64,000 bases of DNA from Heliocybe sulcata (taxonomy: Eukaryota; Basidiomycota; Agaricomycetes; Gloeophyllales; Gloeophyllaceae), in the NCBI GenBank assembly GCA_004369045.1, contig ML213510.1, positions 521,919 through 585,918 of the forward strand, read 5' to 3'. How positions within the stretch are numbered: position 1 is the stretch's first letter; each line of letters opens with the position of its first letter. The notes beneath the pieces are model-generated. The model was not told the DNA's origin and searched no databases. It was given only the letters and a program-made list of their open reading frames with translations. Shown here piece after piece: positions 10,249 to 20,217 of this stretch. The position numbers were made by a program, and so were the translations under genes.

Positions 10249-12525
10249 TCAGCCCTCCATATCAGCCAACTTTGCCTTATCCAGTGTTGCCTCCTCAGCT
10301 TCCTCCTCCTCTTCTTCTTGCACAAGCTTATCACTCCGCCCAGTGGCATCGAACCTCCTCTTCTCCCTGAAGGGATTCTCCCTCCGCTCGCCCTTCTTTA
10401 GCACCGCTGTTGGTGGGATGATGCCCTTGGGATTGAGATACGTGAGGTCGCCTCCCGCGTAGGAGTCGATGTGGCGCGTCCAGGCGTCGAACCTACAGTA
10501 TCCATCCCCACGTCTCAGCCTCATGTTCATCTCATCCTCCAAGAATAGCAAGACAGAGACTTACACCCCATCACTCTCTTCGATCTCTCGGATACCTTTA
10601 TAGATGAAATCGAGCTTAAACTTCTCAATCTCCTCCCTATAGACCTCAAAGTCGAGCGGGGGTCGATATTCAGGGTCGGCGGGTGTGTGGCCCTTGTTGA
10701 CAGCGTCAAGGCGTTTGTTGTAGCCGTCGAAGATGGGATACTCGAGGAGGAGGCCCAGTGCGGGCATTTTCGGGACGAAGACGGTGCGGGGTCCGTATAG
10801 CTAGATGATCACTGTCAGTATTAAAAGGGTGAAGGAGAGAGGGGAAGGACGGACTTCGTCTATGATTTGGGAGGGTGTGCCTGTTCGACAGGCGAGGATT
10901 AGGAGTGACATCATCTTGCGCTGTTCGAAGCCTTAGCTCACGGAACGCCTTTACGGGGAATATACGCACTATCTGTATGGAACGAGAATTCAGTTCACCA
11001 TCATGAAGATATGCACACGAGAAGAACTGACTTGATGTAACATGAAACTCTGCCCATGCCACAGTACACTTATCCACTCCGTATCTCCATGCACAACAGG
11101 ATCTAGTATCTGATATCGATCAGCTCAGACGCATCCCGCATTCTGGTTCACATCGACATACCTCAATCCCCTTAATAACCCTTTGCGTACTCCGATCCCC
11201 AAACTCCCTCCCCACCGTAAAATTATGGAAATTATGGCTCCCCTCGAACCTCTTCGCGATCTCCCTCAACCTGCCCACTGCTTCGGAGTCGACGCGCCAA
11301 TGCCTCTTCCTCCTAAGGTCCTCTTCCTTGCTCGTGGGCTCTTGGAGGGATGGTTGCCAGAACGGATGAACGGAAGGGGAGGGGGCCTCGCCTGTGGGGT
11401 TGAGATTGACCGTTTTGTGCAAGCCAGAGCCGGGTTTTGGGGGGAGGAGGGCGTAGGAGGGGAAGGTGTAGGTGTATTTGCGGCTGTCGCAGAATCTAGA
11501 AGATAAAGAATTTATAAGTGAGACGTACAGGAGACGGGGGAGGTAAGGGGACTGACGTTCGTGCACTGAATGAGTTTTGTGTTCTTACCTAAGTACATGC
11601 TTGCTGTAAGCTTCAGCGCGAAACCAAGCAAGCACCTACAATAGCCCAGAGCCGTATTTCCGGAGGCAACAGCTCATTAATTCGTGCTCTTAAATCGTCC
11701 ACGCCGGGCACATGCGGGATTATCTTCATAGACACGACATTTCCAGCGGCATGGACGCCTGCGTCTGTCCGTGCAGCGCGACCGAGGTTTACCTTTAATG
11801 AACACAGTCCTGGGTTATCTCGTGTCTTCTCTGACGATGTCCCGGCGCTGGAAATACCTTGACAGGGTCGTCCGCGTTGTCTTGCGAAACGGCGCCCGCT
11901 TTAACCAGCGCGTCGAACAGCATACCCTCAATCGTCACCACCTTCTCCCCCGGCTGACTTCAATTCCCCAAGACAAAGAGTATATTCCATAAGAACAGTC
12001 GCGAATACAGCGAAGTGTAAATACGCACAACTGCATCCCATTATACCCAGACCCACAGAACCCTATCAGCAGCGCACACTGTCTCTTAGGCAGACGAGGG
12101 CCCTTGGGCTCTGACGACTCCCCCTCGCCCTTCTCTGACCCTTCCTGACGGGTACCCCTCCGTCTGCCCTTTCCCTTGATTTTGGCAAGCGGCTTCTCTT
12201 TCTTCGACTTGCCTTTCCCCTTGCCGCTGTGCTTTCCAGGCTTCGCATCCGCTTCGGCACCTTGCTCAGCAACCTCCAGGTCCTTCACGTCGGGCATAGG
12301 CGTGTCTTCCGGTGTGGCATCTTCGACTTCTACCCGCGGCCGCTTTGAGGAACTGGGTTCGTCCTCGGGTGCCCTCTTCGAGCCAGTGGCTGCTTCGAAT
12401 TCACTCATGTAGAGTCTAGGACCGGGTACTGGACGAGTTCGTGGTAGGAAACTAGGTCTGAGGAAAGGGGAAAAAATGAAACTGCGTCGAGGTGTGAATG
12501 TCGACGCGTGCAAGGCGCGAAGCAT
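10249..12525 (-). CDS. PUS1: tRNA pseudouridine synthase, PUS1 (TruA) family
   Basis: Isomerises uridine to pseudouridine in tRNA, and in other eukaryotes also in snRNA and mRNA. Read on the minus strand, exon 1 (12525-12029) carries an Arg-rich leader, a long Lys/Glu-rich low-complexity region with KGKGKSKKEK, then LLIGFCGSGYNGMQ. The next exon (from 11957) gives QPGEKVVTIEGM and DALVKAGAVS. The following exon carries the catalytic aspartate in GRAARTDAGVHAAGN, then a 32-nt exon (11588-11557) encodes VRTQNSFSAR. Later exons give CDSRKYTYTF, FEGSHNFHNFT and a conserved C-terminus, ending with an acidic tail (EEEEEEAEEA). Two starts are in frame: 12525, and 12408 (MSEFEAATG). The residues between them are rich in Arg, Phe and Pro and lack acids, like a mitochondrial presequence. 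Human PUS1 is known to make mitochondrial and nuclear forms, so dual targeting is plausible here. Confidence 0.92.
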
Positions 12526-13068
12526 GCGACTCCACTAGGAAGGAGAAGGAGCTCCCGGACGTTGCCTCAAAATTAGACGCGTCCTCGACGCGACACAACG
12601 CGATTCTGGCCTCTTCCGCTTTATCTGTGTATATTTCGGGTACTACTATGGATTCCCCGGACGATGCTCTATGCCATCTGGGCGCTGACGACTGGCACTT
12701 ACGATGTCATTTGACTGCGACTCATTTCAGTACAAGACCTGCAATTACGTGGCCGCAATACTTACTCTCGGCGCACCGTACCAAGATGGGCTTACTTGGC
12801 AACGTTACTTACCAGAGCTCGGTCTCTCGTTGATGCGTGAGGCACCACTGAGTGGAGCAAGTGTCAGCTTGCCAGTACGGATACCATGATCAACCTCTGA
12901 CGTATCCTACATCTGATCAATGTATAACGCGGCCGGAGCCTCTGTAAGTCCCTCCCGCACAAAGCCCATTACGCATAACTGTCCTCTCACTATCTCGAGT
13001 TCGTTCAAATTGGTGCGTCTCCTTGACCTGTATTTACAGCGGGAGCTCACAGAGTACGCTAGATACCC
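12526..13068. other. Intergenic, divergent promoter region
   Basis: 543 bases between the divergent PUS1 and the small hydrophobic protein gene. I see no further coding signal or clear motif. Confidence 0.5.
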
Positions 13069-13539
13069 ATGGAATCATCACAGACTGCTCAGAACCAACA
13101 GGCGTCGAGCACGGAAGAGATTGAGTGGAGACGCGCCGTCGAAGACCTCGATGCTCAATTGAAACGATATGAAGCGACCGAGCGGACCATGGACCAGCAG
13201 GCGAAGCAGGAGGAAGCTCAGAAGCTGGTTAATGCGATGAACCGCATTGCGGACAACCACCCCGACCCCAAAGTACAGGAAGAGTGGCGACAGAAAGCGC
13301 TGACGTTCGAGTCGGGGAGCGAGGCCGAGAGGCGGGGCTTATTGGGGGACATCGGGAAGGGAGTTGGAGTTCTTCTTTCAGTGCCGTTTGCGCTCGTAGG
13401 GGCAGCTGTCTTTGCAACGGGTGCGGCCATTTACGGAGCCGGAAATCTGGTGAAGGGGGTTGGAAACATCATGACTGGAGGTGCACTCGAGCGCAAGAGG
13501 AGCAGGAAGTTGAGTTCCGCGGGCGAGAAGGTTCAGTAG
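13069..13539 (+). CDS. Small protein: charged helix plus glycine-rich hydrophobic segment, unknown
   Basis: An intronless frame of 156 residues from the ATG at 13069. Residues ~15-85 are charged and Gln/Glu/Lys-rich and likely helical (EEIEWRRAVEDLDAQLKRYE). Residues ~95-140 are hydrophobic with many Gly and Ala (GVGVLLSVPFALVGAAVFAT, then GAAIYGAGNLVKGVGNI), suggesting one or two membrane-inserted or hairpin helices. The tail is basic (ERKRSRKL). I do not recognise the family. The gene is preceded by a possible 5' leader intron and lies 424 bases before the aldo/keto reductase on the same strand. Confidence 0.7.
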   Translation: MESSQTAQNQQASSTEEIEWRRAVEDLDAQLKRYEATERTMDQQAKQEEAQKLVNAMNRIADNHPDPKVQEEWRQKALTFESGSEAERRGLLGDIGKGVGVLLSVPFALVGAAVFATGAAIYGAGNLVKGVGNIMTGGALERKRSRKLSSAGEKVQ

Positions 13540-13962
13540 GAGGGTATGTCGGGATGCTTTTGACTTGTCTTGGATTTATGATAATATAAACATGTCTAAT
13601 ATTTCTGTAGCTCTGCGTTCGTGATGTCATCTTGTTGCTTCTGTGACATATCATGAGTTGAATATGGCAAGATGTATCCCCAACAGGTAACTATCTTCAT
13701 GTTGAAATTGATAGACGTTTCTGTCACGTTGAGTGCGAGTTTCGCAGTTCCATGGCTGCTCATTACCAACCACTACAGCCGTCAGGATGCTCACGCAAGT
13801 TCCGTGGAACGTTAACATGGAAGAACTGCATATCTCTTCCCGGCATCTCGAGGCATCTCGAGGCTTAGAAAGCAAAGGTATATAAATACGGGACTTGAGA
13901 GCTGTCTTCGCTTTTGCTTGCCAACTGCTATCAGTCTCCTTCTGACTAGCTCATATCTCAGA
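13540..13962 (+). promoter_or_regulatory. Promoter region of the aldo/keto reductase
   Basis: 423 bases with no coding signal. A good TATA box (TATATAAAT, 13879-13887) lies about 76 bases before the ATG at 13963. A short direct repeat of GGCATCTCGA occurs just upstream at about 13843-13862. Confidence 0.5.
13879..13887 (+). promoter_or_regulatory. TATA box of the aldo/keto reductase
   Basis: TATATAAAT at typical fungal core-promoter distance (about 76 bases) from the ATG. Confidence 0.5.
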
Positions 13963-15816
13963 ATGTCTAATCCAACGAAGAAGATGCCCTACGGTTAGAT
14001 CTGAGTGGGTTACGGAGCCAGAAGCTGAATCTGATATTATGATGAAGTGCGTTTGGGCAAGTCGGGATTGAAGGTCTCCAAGGTCATTCTGGGATGCATG
14101 TCCTACGGAAGCCCGGACTGGCAGGGATGGGTCCTGCCCGAAGACGAGGCGATTAAGCATATTAAATACGCGTGAGTCCGACTTGTCTGAGTGTCCATTC
14201 GGACGAGAAGTGTCTCATTAGGTGTGGGGATCGTTGATGTAGGTATGACGCTGGTATCAATGCTTTTGACACAGCAAACGTGCGTATCCAATGTCTGAAT
14301 AAGTTTCCAAGCCCTCGTATTGAGAGGACAATGTAGGCGTACTCCAACGGTCTATCGGAAGTCATCCTCGGCAAGGCAATCAAACAATACAATCTCCCGC
14401 GCGACGAGATCGTCGTAATGACCAAGGCCTGTATTCCTCCATCTTCATCTCCGAGACAACTGCCACCTAACACTGGGGAAACTTGAAACGTGCAGCTCTT
14501 CTTCAGCGTCGGAAAGACCATCGGCGAAAACTCCTTCGCCAACGCGGATCCGGACACCGCTGGCTACGTCAACCAGCATGGGCTGAGCAGGAAGGCGAGT
14601 ACCGTTCGTAACCGTCTGATCCGATGTGAGGCTAAGCCACTCGGTCAGCATATCTTCGATTCTGTCAAGAAGAGTCTGGAGCGTCTGGACCTCGATTACA
14701 TCGACCTTTTACAATGTCAGTGCCTTATTGGTTCTAGCAGACTAGGAAGATGTGCTGAATGTGTTGTAGGTCACCGATTCGACCCCGAAACTCCGATCGA
14801 GGAGACGGTGAGGATATATTGCGTGCATATATGCATTCAGTCGCTCATAGGTATGACAGATGCAAGCGCTCAACGACGTCGTCAAAGCAGGCTACGTCCG
14901 GTACATTGGTATGAGCTCCTGCTGGGCCTATCAATGTGGGTCATCGATCATTGGTGCACAACAAACGCTGACAGATCTCTCAATCAGTCCACGCTATGCA
15001 GAGTGCGCGAATACCTCCATCCCACGCCGCGAATGGGAATCAATCTAACAAAACTGCTGTACAGACTACGCCATCGCAAACAACCTCACTCCTTTCATCT
15101 CCATGCAGAACCACCACAGCCTCATCTATCGCGAGGAGGAGCGCGAGATGTTCCCCACTCTCAAGGTCTGCTCCCCCCTCCTCCCCTCCTCCCTCACTTA
15201 CCTGACCACCTCGACCGTGTGTATCCCTACAGCACTTCGGCGTGGCCGCAATCCCCTGGTCGCCCCTCGCCCGCGGCCTGGTCACCCGTCCTCTGCGCGA
15301 GACTACCAAGCGTACTGAGACCGACAGGCATGTGGCATTAAGAGGCACGGGCGATTGGCTGATGTCTGACACGCTACTATAGGATGATCAGTATGTTCCC
15401 GAAGGACGGATCGACGGCGCAAATCGTTGATCGGTATGTATAGGGGATTTCTCCAGTTTACGCTCGTCAAGCTGAGTACGTCTGGAACTAGTGTCGAGGA
15501 GGTGGCCAAGAAGAAGGGTGTCTCCATGGCGCAGATAGCAATCGCATGGAGTCTGGCGAAGGATGGTGAGTATCCTATGTAGAGTGCCGTCTTTTCTCGT
15601 CTTCATTGACTACTTGCAGTCGTCGCTGCTCCCATCGTTGGTACGACCAATTTGAAGAGCCTCCAAGAAAATATCGGTATGTATGCGCGAGATGTTACGT
15701 GTGAACCATGGGCTCATTGGGCTGTTGTAGATGCCGTCCACGTCACACTCTCGGAGGAGGAGATTAAGTACCTCGAGGAGCCTTACACTCCCCTGCCAGT
15801 CTTGGGGCATAAGTAA
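13963..15816 (+). CDS. Aldo/keto reductase (NADPH-dependent oxidoreductase)
   Basis: Reduces aldehydes or ketones with NAD(P)H in a TIM barrel. The true substrate cannot be read from sequence. The gene has about ten short introns and gives roughly 350 residues. Exon 1 is 13963-13993 and exon 2 starts at 14048, joining to VRLGKSGLKVSKVILGCMSY. Next come DAGINAFDTANAYSNG (catalytic Asp and Tyr), the DEIVVMTK strand (Lys), LDLDYIDLLQCHRFD (His), VRYIGMSSCWAYQ, FISMQNHHSLIYREEEREM, AIPWSPLARG, and the cofactor-binding end AAPIVGTTNLKSLQENI. The tetrad Asp-Tyr-Lys-His therefore appears complete. It resembles the fungal group of voltage-gated K-channel beta/YakC-like reductases. A TATA box lies 76 bases upstream. 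Confidence 0.9.
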
Positions 15817-16161
15817 AGCATAGTCGAACGGGTAGTCGAACTGAACGAGCCAGGAAAGAAGGAAGAACATCTGTATTATTAGTGTAAGGGCAAATTCAGA
15901 AGCTATGTCCTTCGAGGTCTACGTTAGCCGAGGTCGAAGAACGACATTTGTCCAAGAAAATATTCTGACATTGTGCATTTACTCTAGTATTCTCGTAACA
16001 TCGTGAGCTTCATCATCTGAATACAACAGAGAATGCACATGTACGCCACAATAATACTAGTAATAGAACGAAGAACGCGAAAACGAGACAGACAAGGCGA
16101 GACAGTATGCAGTATTGACGAGTGCGTGATATGTGTCGGGTGGGTCCGTTGTGGAAAAAAG
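15817..16161. other. Intergenic, convergent 3' ends
   Basis: 345 bases between the 3' ends of the aldo/keto reductase and the R3H-SUZ gene. Nothing specific is seen. Confidence 0.5.
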
Positions 16162-19076
16162 CTATGAAGTGGGTGTAACGCCATCTGGGCGTGGGCTGTC
16201 CTCGATATCCGTGTTGGCTGCAGCGAGCGGACCATCCTTGCCATCAACCACCATTGCACCCATTTTGTCAGCCAACACTCCCTCCGCGCCTCCCCGAGCT
16301 TTGTCCTGCACCGGGGGCGAGTTGGCCTTACTTCCGCCGTTGCCCGCGTTCGCCGGCCGTCGCGCCTTAGGGTTGAACAGCTCCGCAGATCCCTTGGGAG
16401 GCGGTCGCTCGAAGGCTTGCGAATCCAGGCGTGGCGTCTGGTTCGGGTTCCCATTGGAATTCGGGTACTGCACCAATGCGCTACCGTACGTGCTGGGTTG
16501 ACCCTGCTGAGGACTAGGCATTAAAATAGACCGAGTAGACGAAGAATTCGTCCAAGCGCCAGCGGTAACGGGTGCTTTAGGCGGAGGTGAGAGAGTCAGC
16601 GGTGGAAAGTCAGCAGATTGGGGAGGTGTTGGCTGAGCTTGTTGCTGACTCGAACCGTTCCTATTGTTGAGTTCGTGACGGGACTGCGGTTTAAGCCCTA
16701 CTGCCCAGTCAGGCCGAGCCGGTAATGGATGCTTAGAAGTAGTCGAAGTAGATGTAAATGTGCGCCGTGAAGACGACGATGTGGAAGAAGACTAATGAAC
16801 GAGAAGTGTTTAGTGACTGTATACGCAAGACCGACGGTAGAAGGGGACTAGAGGACAAGGAACTTACAGCAACAGAGGAAGTCTCATCGCCCGGCGTCCT
16901 ATTACCTGTGCTCAGACTGCTGACACTAGACGCACCCGACTGCCTTCGCATCGATGAATTCAAACGGGGTCCAACAGTCCCTTCCCCTCCATAGCTGCCG
17001 ATACCGGGACCATACGTCCAAGCATGGCGCGCTTGAGGAGCACCGCGTTTTCCACCATGACTCGAGCTATTCCTGGAAGACGTCCGACTATGGTTTGTAC
17101 TTCCGTTGCCCCCACCATTACCTCTGGGAGAGCCTGGGCCATTCCCCGAAGAGAAGTCGGGGTACATTAGCTGGGATTGCATGTGAGGAGACGTAGGCAT
17201 AGGCTGTGCCAAATGTGGCGGTGGCGCTGACTGAGGAGGGAAATACGGAGGCATTGGGTATTGACCGTACATATGCGGAGGACCGTACGGCGGGCCGTAG
17301 ATCGGAGCGTTGGGTGGGGGATACTGTGGGAGGGGTTGAGACGGAGATATCGCAACTGACTGGGTAGGACTCTGTTGAGGCGGCTGTCCCTGCACGGCGC
17401 CTTGGGGCGGAGGGTGCTGCTGAGGAGGAGGAGCCCAGTACGGATTGTAGCCCATGTGCGGCGGAGAGAAAGCGCCGTACGTCTCCCCGCCTGACGGGCT
17501 GACAGGCTCGGAGTGTGTCATGGGATAAGGCTGGTGTGGATAGGGGTAGGGTGCGTAGTAGGGATACGGGGCGAGGTAGCCTTGGCCGGGCGCTTGACCA
17601 GGGGGCGGGGGATAAGGGTACATGTAGGAAACATAGCCTTGTGGAGGCGGGACACCCATCTGCGACGGGTCATAGGAGCTTCCCGCCGTCGCAGGGTCAT
17701 ATAGTGAAGCATAGGTAAACGATGGTGACGCGGCACGCGAGCCGCGGGTTGAAGACCGCATAGACCTATTCGACGATCCCTTTCCACGTCTATTGTCCCT
17801 CTTGTCGTGCGCAACAGGACCTGACCATTCGCTCTCCGTCGGAGCCGTGCTGTTGCAATCGTCAATATCGCCAACGCTGCTTGTCTCCCCTCCAGAACCA
17901 GAGACAAGACTGCGAGTGGAAGAGCTACCGCTCATGTCCTTTTCCTTCTCCTTTTCTTCGAAGCCCATGAAAATCCGAGACCGGGCCTCCTTGTAGGCCG
18001 CTTCTCTCTCCTCGATCGTCATGTGTTTTTTGCTCCTACCACCAACACTACCGGACTCGGATTGATCGACATCGGATAGGTCTGCATCGTCGCCAGCAGC
18101 TGAACCAGCCTGAGAGAAGGCTTTAGAACGTCGATCCTTGGACCCGCGCGCCATGATCTTGAATGCTGGAGCAGAAGGTGCTTCCGCGGGGACTAGGTCA
18201 CTTAACCTCCGGATGGGACTGTCCAAACGAGTTATTCATGAGTTCACACGACAGACGGGAAGTCTAGGAGAAGTCTTACATCTTACTTTCGACAGTCCGT
18301 ATGATGATTAGACCCTTGGAATTAGTATCATTCTCAGGACGAAGCTTGTAATAGCCTGCGCATCGATGGACAAGTAGCTTCTGATAGGATGTGGTGGGCA
18401 AAATATCGATTTGGGTCCTTGATGAACAAATGGTAATCAGTTAACAATATTGGACTCGTTACAAACCTCATCGAAAAGAAGCATAGCACTTAGTGCAGAG
18501 ACCAAGGCAGATACGACGGCAGCTAAGCTTGGCAAGCCATGGAACCCAGAAGCGGCAAGGGCATGGTAAGAGAAATAACGATCCTCACTTTTGTTCAGCG
18601 ATGAGACCCTCCATCTGCTCGCCCAATCGCAACACGAACAACCGATCCTTGCTCCTCAAAGCCTCAACAATCGTCGGATCGACCTCAGCTTTCGACTCCT
18701 TCGGCGCGCCATCCTCGCTTCCGTCATTCTCGGCCTCCCTCTGCGGCGGCGAAGGCGCGTCGCTGGGGGCGTCAAGCGGTGAGAACGACTCAGGGCCGTC
18801 TGGCAGCGGCGGCGGCGAAACAGGCATTGAGAATTCGCGGTTGGTGGGCGTAGGCTGAAGAGGAGAGCGAGAACGCGCAGCTGCGTTCGATGACAGCGAG
18901 TCTGCGGATGACTTTCCGATGGGTGATAAGGCCGCAGAAGCGGAGAACAGCACGGGCGTCTCTGAGAATAGATGGAAGAGCGATAGGGTAGTAGCAAGAG
19001 GTCTCAGCACGCAGTAGACAAGCAAGGACAGTTCACTTGGCTTTGCCAGGCGCCCTCCTTACTCACCGAGCGACAT
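16162..19076 (-). CDS. R3H and SUZ domain RNA-binding protein
   Basis: Predicted cytoplasmic RNA-binding protein of the R3H-SUZ class (Encore/R3HDM and yeast Rbs1 relatives), which bind single-stranded RNA and affect mRNA fate. Translation starts in a 10-nt coding exon (19076-19067) and continues at 18961, giving MSLETPVLFSASA. The R3H domain follows: DPTIVEALRSKDRLFVLRLG, then TSYQKLLVHRCAGYYKL and a final strand ending in IIRTVESK. After it comes a SUZ domain (FKIMARG...MTIEEREAAYKEARSRIF.GFEE). The middle is a long Pro/Tyr/Gln-rich low-complexity region (PYPPPPGQAPGQGY type), typical of condensate-forming RNA-binding proteins. The last exon (to 16162) holds a SUZ-C-like motif, AELFNPKARRP. 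The Pro/Tyr-rich part is encoded by one long exon, whereas the R3H half is split by several short introns. Confidence 0.87.
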
Positions 19077-19276
19077 GGGTACTCAGACGACTGCGAGTGT
19101 TTAGAGCGCGCTGAACGAAGGCCCGAAAGGCAAAAACTATGCGTAGGACGTCGCGCACAGCGGCAAGGACATCAGTTCAGAGGGCAAGGATGTGTACAGA
19201 AAGCGGTCGAGTGCCCCGATGTCTGTGTCAGGAAGGTAGCCACGCAGAGATCTATCTCCCGCGGTAAATTCCCCGC

Positions 19277-19962
19277 CGCGGAGCAGGACCCTGGATAATA
19301 CTAATAGAGGTCTAATCCGAGTCCCGGTCAAAGTGGACCTCGCCAGCGTCCATGTCGGGGTCGCGTCCCGGTCAAAACGTGACACAGCCACGGCAGGTCG
19401 GATCCTCGCGTCCCGGTCAAAGTGGCCGTCCGCCGCGAGGTTGGATCCGATCCCGGTCAAAAATTAGAAGTCCGCCCGCCTCTTCAAGCCACACAGGCAT
19501 ATGCATACTCCAGAGCGCATTTCTCCCGTGAGCAATATCAATGCAGATGGCATTCTCATTAGCTCCAGCAGCTGACATTGAGGAGAGCTACATTACGAAT
19601 GACATGGGTTTTTGATCGGGGAAAAGGCTATGACTACGATGTACACCACTAGCTGTAGACTTTTCCGCCATTTTGCTGGATATTATAGCAGATGTCACAA
19701 TTCCTCTAGTTGACAAGGGTCAGAATTACATGCTTAGCCATACAGTTGCGCTTTTGATTTTTCCAAAATTGTTCTATAATTTTCGCAAATTTGGAGGTCT
19801 GATCAGGATATCCCGGTCAAATTGGCCCTGTGGCCGAGGGTCTGTGTGCGATCCCGGTCAAAATAACCCCAAAAGGAGACTCCGGGTCCCGGTCAAAAAT
19901 GTCCCGGATGGCCAACTTCCGGATCAGACCTCCATTGGTATTATCCAGGGTCCTCGCGGAGC
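19277..19962. mobile_element. Non-autonomous DNA transposon (MITE) with 8-bp target duplication
   Basis: The element spans 19285-19954 (670 bp), flanked by an exact 8-bp direct repeat, CGCGGAGC (19277-19284 and 19955-19962). Its ends are inverted repeats of about 36 bp with three mismatches. Both begin AGGACCCTGGATAATA and continue ..AAT.GAGGTCT.ATCCG. There is no transposase frame. Inside are seven copies of TCCCGGTCAAA, at 19322, 19366, 19411, 19451, 19811, 19852 and 19887, all on the plus strand. The TIR-inner sequence GGAGGTCTGATC recurs at about 19794, beside the second motif block. The 8-bp target duplication suggests a hAT-like or another 8-bp-TSD superfamily, but the terminal bases do not clearly fix it. 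The element lies between the R3H-SUZ and transporter genes. Confidence 0.88.
19322..19897 (+). repeat. Seven same-strand TCCCGGTCAAA motifs in two blocks
   Basis: Four copies at 19322-19461 (start-to-start 44, 45 and 40) and three at 19811-19897 (41 and 35). All are exact over 11 bases and in the same orientation. They sit just inside the two ends of the element and are probably protein-binding sites for mobilisation. Confidence 0.9.
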
Positions 19963-20217
19963 CTGGCCATGGGCGCTTCAGCTGCAAACCTTGTTTGGCA
20001 CAATTGCTGTGAAGCTTACGGTAATCTCGCACAAACCAAGCATATATTGTCTTGAACAAGCACGCAGAATAAATTACATTACACACCCGAAACGGCTCGC
20101 GCGACCTAAAGCATATGTCGTAACTACCACGACGTAACGCCTGGGGTAAGGCAAGCGACGCAGCACTGGCTAGTTAGCCCGACGCGTGAGGCTTCACCAC
20201 TTGGTAGATGTTAAAGC

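Noticed and set aside
19137-19460. Minus-strand 107-codon frame with repeated FDRD segments
   Set aside because: The repeated residues are simply the translation of the TCCCGGTCAAA motifs of the transposon.
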